Shown: in pieces, positions 5,815-6,801 of the stretch | Numbering within the stretch: position 1 is the first letter of the stretch | Layout of the letters: every line of letters starts with the position of its first letter | Origin: Deltaproteobacteria bacterium | Lineage (GTDB): Bacteria > Desulfobacterota > Binatia > UBA9968 | Reading direction: 5' to 3' | Assembly (NCBI GenBank): GCA_016184235.1 | Contig: JACPDC010000117.1 | Location: 1-6,801 of the forward strand | Length of the DNA: 6,801 nt | Notes under the pieces: generated by a model | Told to the model about the DNA's origin: nothing | Seen by the model: only the letters and a program-made list of their open reading frames with translations | The model's database searches: none | Position numbers and translations under genes: made by a program

Positions 5815-5885
5815 TAGTTATTGGTTAATCATGAAAACCTAACGGAGGGGATGGGACCAATAACTAATAACTAATAACCAGTAAC
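5803..5885. repeat. Heptamer-based imperfect inverted repeat between etfB and etfA
   Basis: A left arm (5803-5825, 23 nt) and a right arm (5856-5885, 30 nt) form an inverted repeat around a 30-nt centre. Pairing is 14 of 15 positions at the inner end (5811-5825 with 5856-5870) and 6 of 6 at the outer end (GTTACT at 5803-5808 with AGTAAC at 5880-5885). The right arm consists of four 7-base units (AATAACT, AATAACT, AATAACC, AGTAACG; 5859-5886). The arms differ by 7 nt, exactly one unit. The element is AT-rich in a GC-rich region and occupies most of the gap between etfB and etfA. Confidence 0.85.
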
Positions 5886-5893
5886 GAAGAGAT

Positions 5894-6801
5894 ATGGCTG
5901 ATTTAATCTGGGTCTACGCAGAGGTGGTCGAGGATAAGATCACCCCGACCACGCTGGAACTGCTTTCCAAGGCGGCGGAGCTGGGAACGGCGGAGGCCGT
6001 CCTGCTCGGGCCCGCGCCGGATGACGCCGTCCAGACCCTCGCCGATCACGGGGCGGGCAAAGTCTACCGCTCGGCGGATCCGGTTTTTCGCGATTACCTG
6101 ACGATCCCTGCGGTCGAGACGCTCGCGGCATTGATCAAAAAACACCAGCCTGCCCTGATGCTCTTTGCCTCCAGCTACGCCGGCAGGGATGTGGCCGGCG
6201 CGCTGAGCGCGCTGCTGGATTCGGGCGTGATCACGGATGTCGGCGACTTCGCACTGAAAGACGGCTCGGTCGAGGCCACGATCCCGGCCCTGGGCGGGAG
6301 CTACCAGAATACCAGCACGCTCGCCGTCGCGGGGACGAAGATTCTGCTGGTGCGGGCAAAATCGTTTGAGGCGAAGCCGCGCAGCCAATCCGCTTCAGTG
6401 GAAGAGGTGACGCCGCCTGCCGATCCTGCCGTGCGCAAGGTCCATGTCACCGAAAGGGTCACGGTGCGGCGCGAAGGTCCGCAGCTCGAGGGCGCCAACG
6501 TGGTCGTGGCGGGCGGGCGCGGCCTCAAATCATCGGAGCACTTCGACATGCTGAGGCAGCTGGCGGAGCTTCTCGGCGGCGCCGTCGGCGCGACGCGCGC
6601 TGTGGTGGATGCGGGGTGGGTCCCCTATTCGCTCCAGGTGGGTCAGACCGGAAAGACGGTGAAGCCGAATCTTTACATCGCCTGCGGCATCTCCGGGGCG
6701 GTGCAGCATCTGGCCGGGATGAAAAGCTCAAAAACGATTATTGCCGTCAACAAGGATCCCGAGGCGCCGATTTTCCAGTTCTCCGACCTGGGCGTCGTCG
6801 G
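5894..6801 (+). CDS. etfA: Electron transfer flavoprotein alpha subunit (FixB family), 3' end outside window
   Basis: ETF alpha carries most of the FAD site of the heterodimer. The 302 visible residues start MADLIWVYAEVVEDKITPTTLELLSKA and form the N-terminal domain through about 180: VLLGP (36-40), LMLFASSYAGRDVAGALSALLDSGVITDV (88-116), and GGSYQNTSTLAVAGTKILLVRAKSFEA (134-160). The FAD domain has GANVVVAGGRGLKSSEHFDML (200-220), GATRAVVDAGWVPYSLQVGQTGKTVKP (232-258) and the signature LYIACGISGAVQHLAGM (260-276) with TIIAVNKDPEAPIF (281-294). The family is usually 310-330 residues, so only about 15-25 are missing beyond the right edge. ATG at 5894 has only a weak purine-rich site (GAAGAG) before it, and no better start is available. 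It follows etfB in the same direction, but separated by a repeat-bearing gap. Identity is secure. Confidence 0.95.
   Translation, partial: MADLIWVYAEVVEDKITPTTLELLSKAAELGTAEAVLLGPAPDDAVQTLADHGAGKVYRSADPVFRDYLTIPAVETLAALIKKHQPALMLFASSYAGRDVAGALSALLDSGVITDVGDFALKDGSVEATIPALGGSYQNTSTLAVAGTKILLVRAKSFEAKPRSQSASVEEVTPPADPAVRKVHVTERVTVRREGPQLEGANVVVAGGRGLKSSEHFDMLRQLAELLGGAVGATRAVVDAGWVPYSLQVGQTGKTVKPNLYIACGISGAVQHLAGMKSSKTIIAVNKDPEAPIFQFSDLGVV

Noticed and set aside
5831..5875. Tiny start codons in the etfB-etfA gap (ATG at 5831 with 3 codons; ATG at 5851 after GGAGGGG)
   Set aside because: The peptides are only 3 and 7 codons, the GGAGGGG lies too close to the second ATG, and the sequence is part of a repeat. 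A leader peptide is not supported.

Overview
The window is a GC-rich stretch of bacterial chromosome (roughly 60% G+C by eye) with tightly packed metabolic genes. No ribosomal RNA, tRNA, CRISPR array, transposase or phage gene is visible. An NMT1-type periplasmic binding protein, an AbgT-family transporter and an ETF pair in heptamer-repeat-rich intergenic DNA would suit an uncultured soil or groundwater lineage such as Binatota, Methylomirabilota/Rokubacteria, Tectomicrobia or another former deltaproteobacterial group. That placement is an impression, not a result.

Layout. (1) Positions 2-382, plus strand: the C-terminal end of a CDP-alcohol phosphatidyltransferase-like membrane protein. (2) Positions 2556-3920, 934-2454 and 391-885, minus strand: an operon-like series in transcription order of nicotinate phosphoribosyltransferase (pncB), an AbgT-family transporter and a shortened NMT1/SsuA-like binding protein whose second half is replaced by an unrelated hydrophobic tail. 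(3) Positions 3921-4091: a divergent intergenic region with a clear 21-bp palindrome lying inside a plausible minus-strand promoter for pncB. (4) Positions 4092 to the right edge, plus strand: a PaaA/PaaC-like ferritin-fold diiron protein, a 63-residue unknown protein, ETF beta (etfB) and ETF alpha (etfA, cut by the edge).

How the genes may work together. PncB makes NAD precursor from salvaged nicotinate, and its promoter looks under repressor control, plausibly by an NAD-responsive regulator. The transporter and binding protein downstream may share the transcript. The plus-strand series places a complete diiron site next to an electron-transferring flavoprotein but without the PaaB/PaaD/PaaE partners or a reductase in view, so a diiron oxygenase or oxidase coupled to ETF is a reasonable but untested idea.

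Main oddities. EtfB has lost about 20-25 residues near its C-terminus, and the family-typical last 23 residues lie in a different reading frame. The binding-protein gene is chimeric or truncated. The phosphatidyltransferase fragment lacks one of the usual metal-binding aspartates. Three intergenic gaps carry tandem heptamers of different sequence, two of them arranged as inverted repeats.
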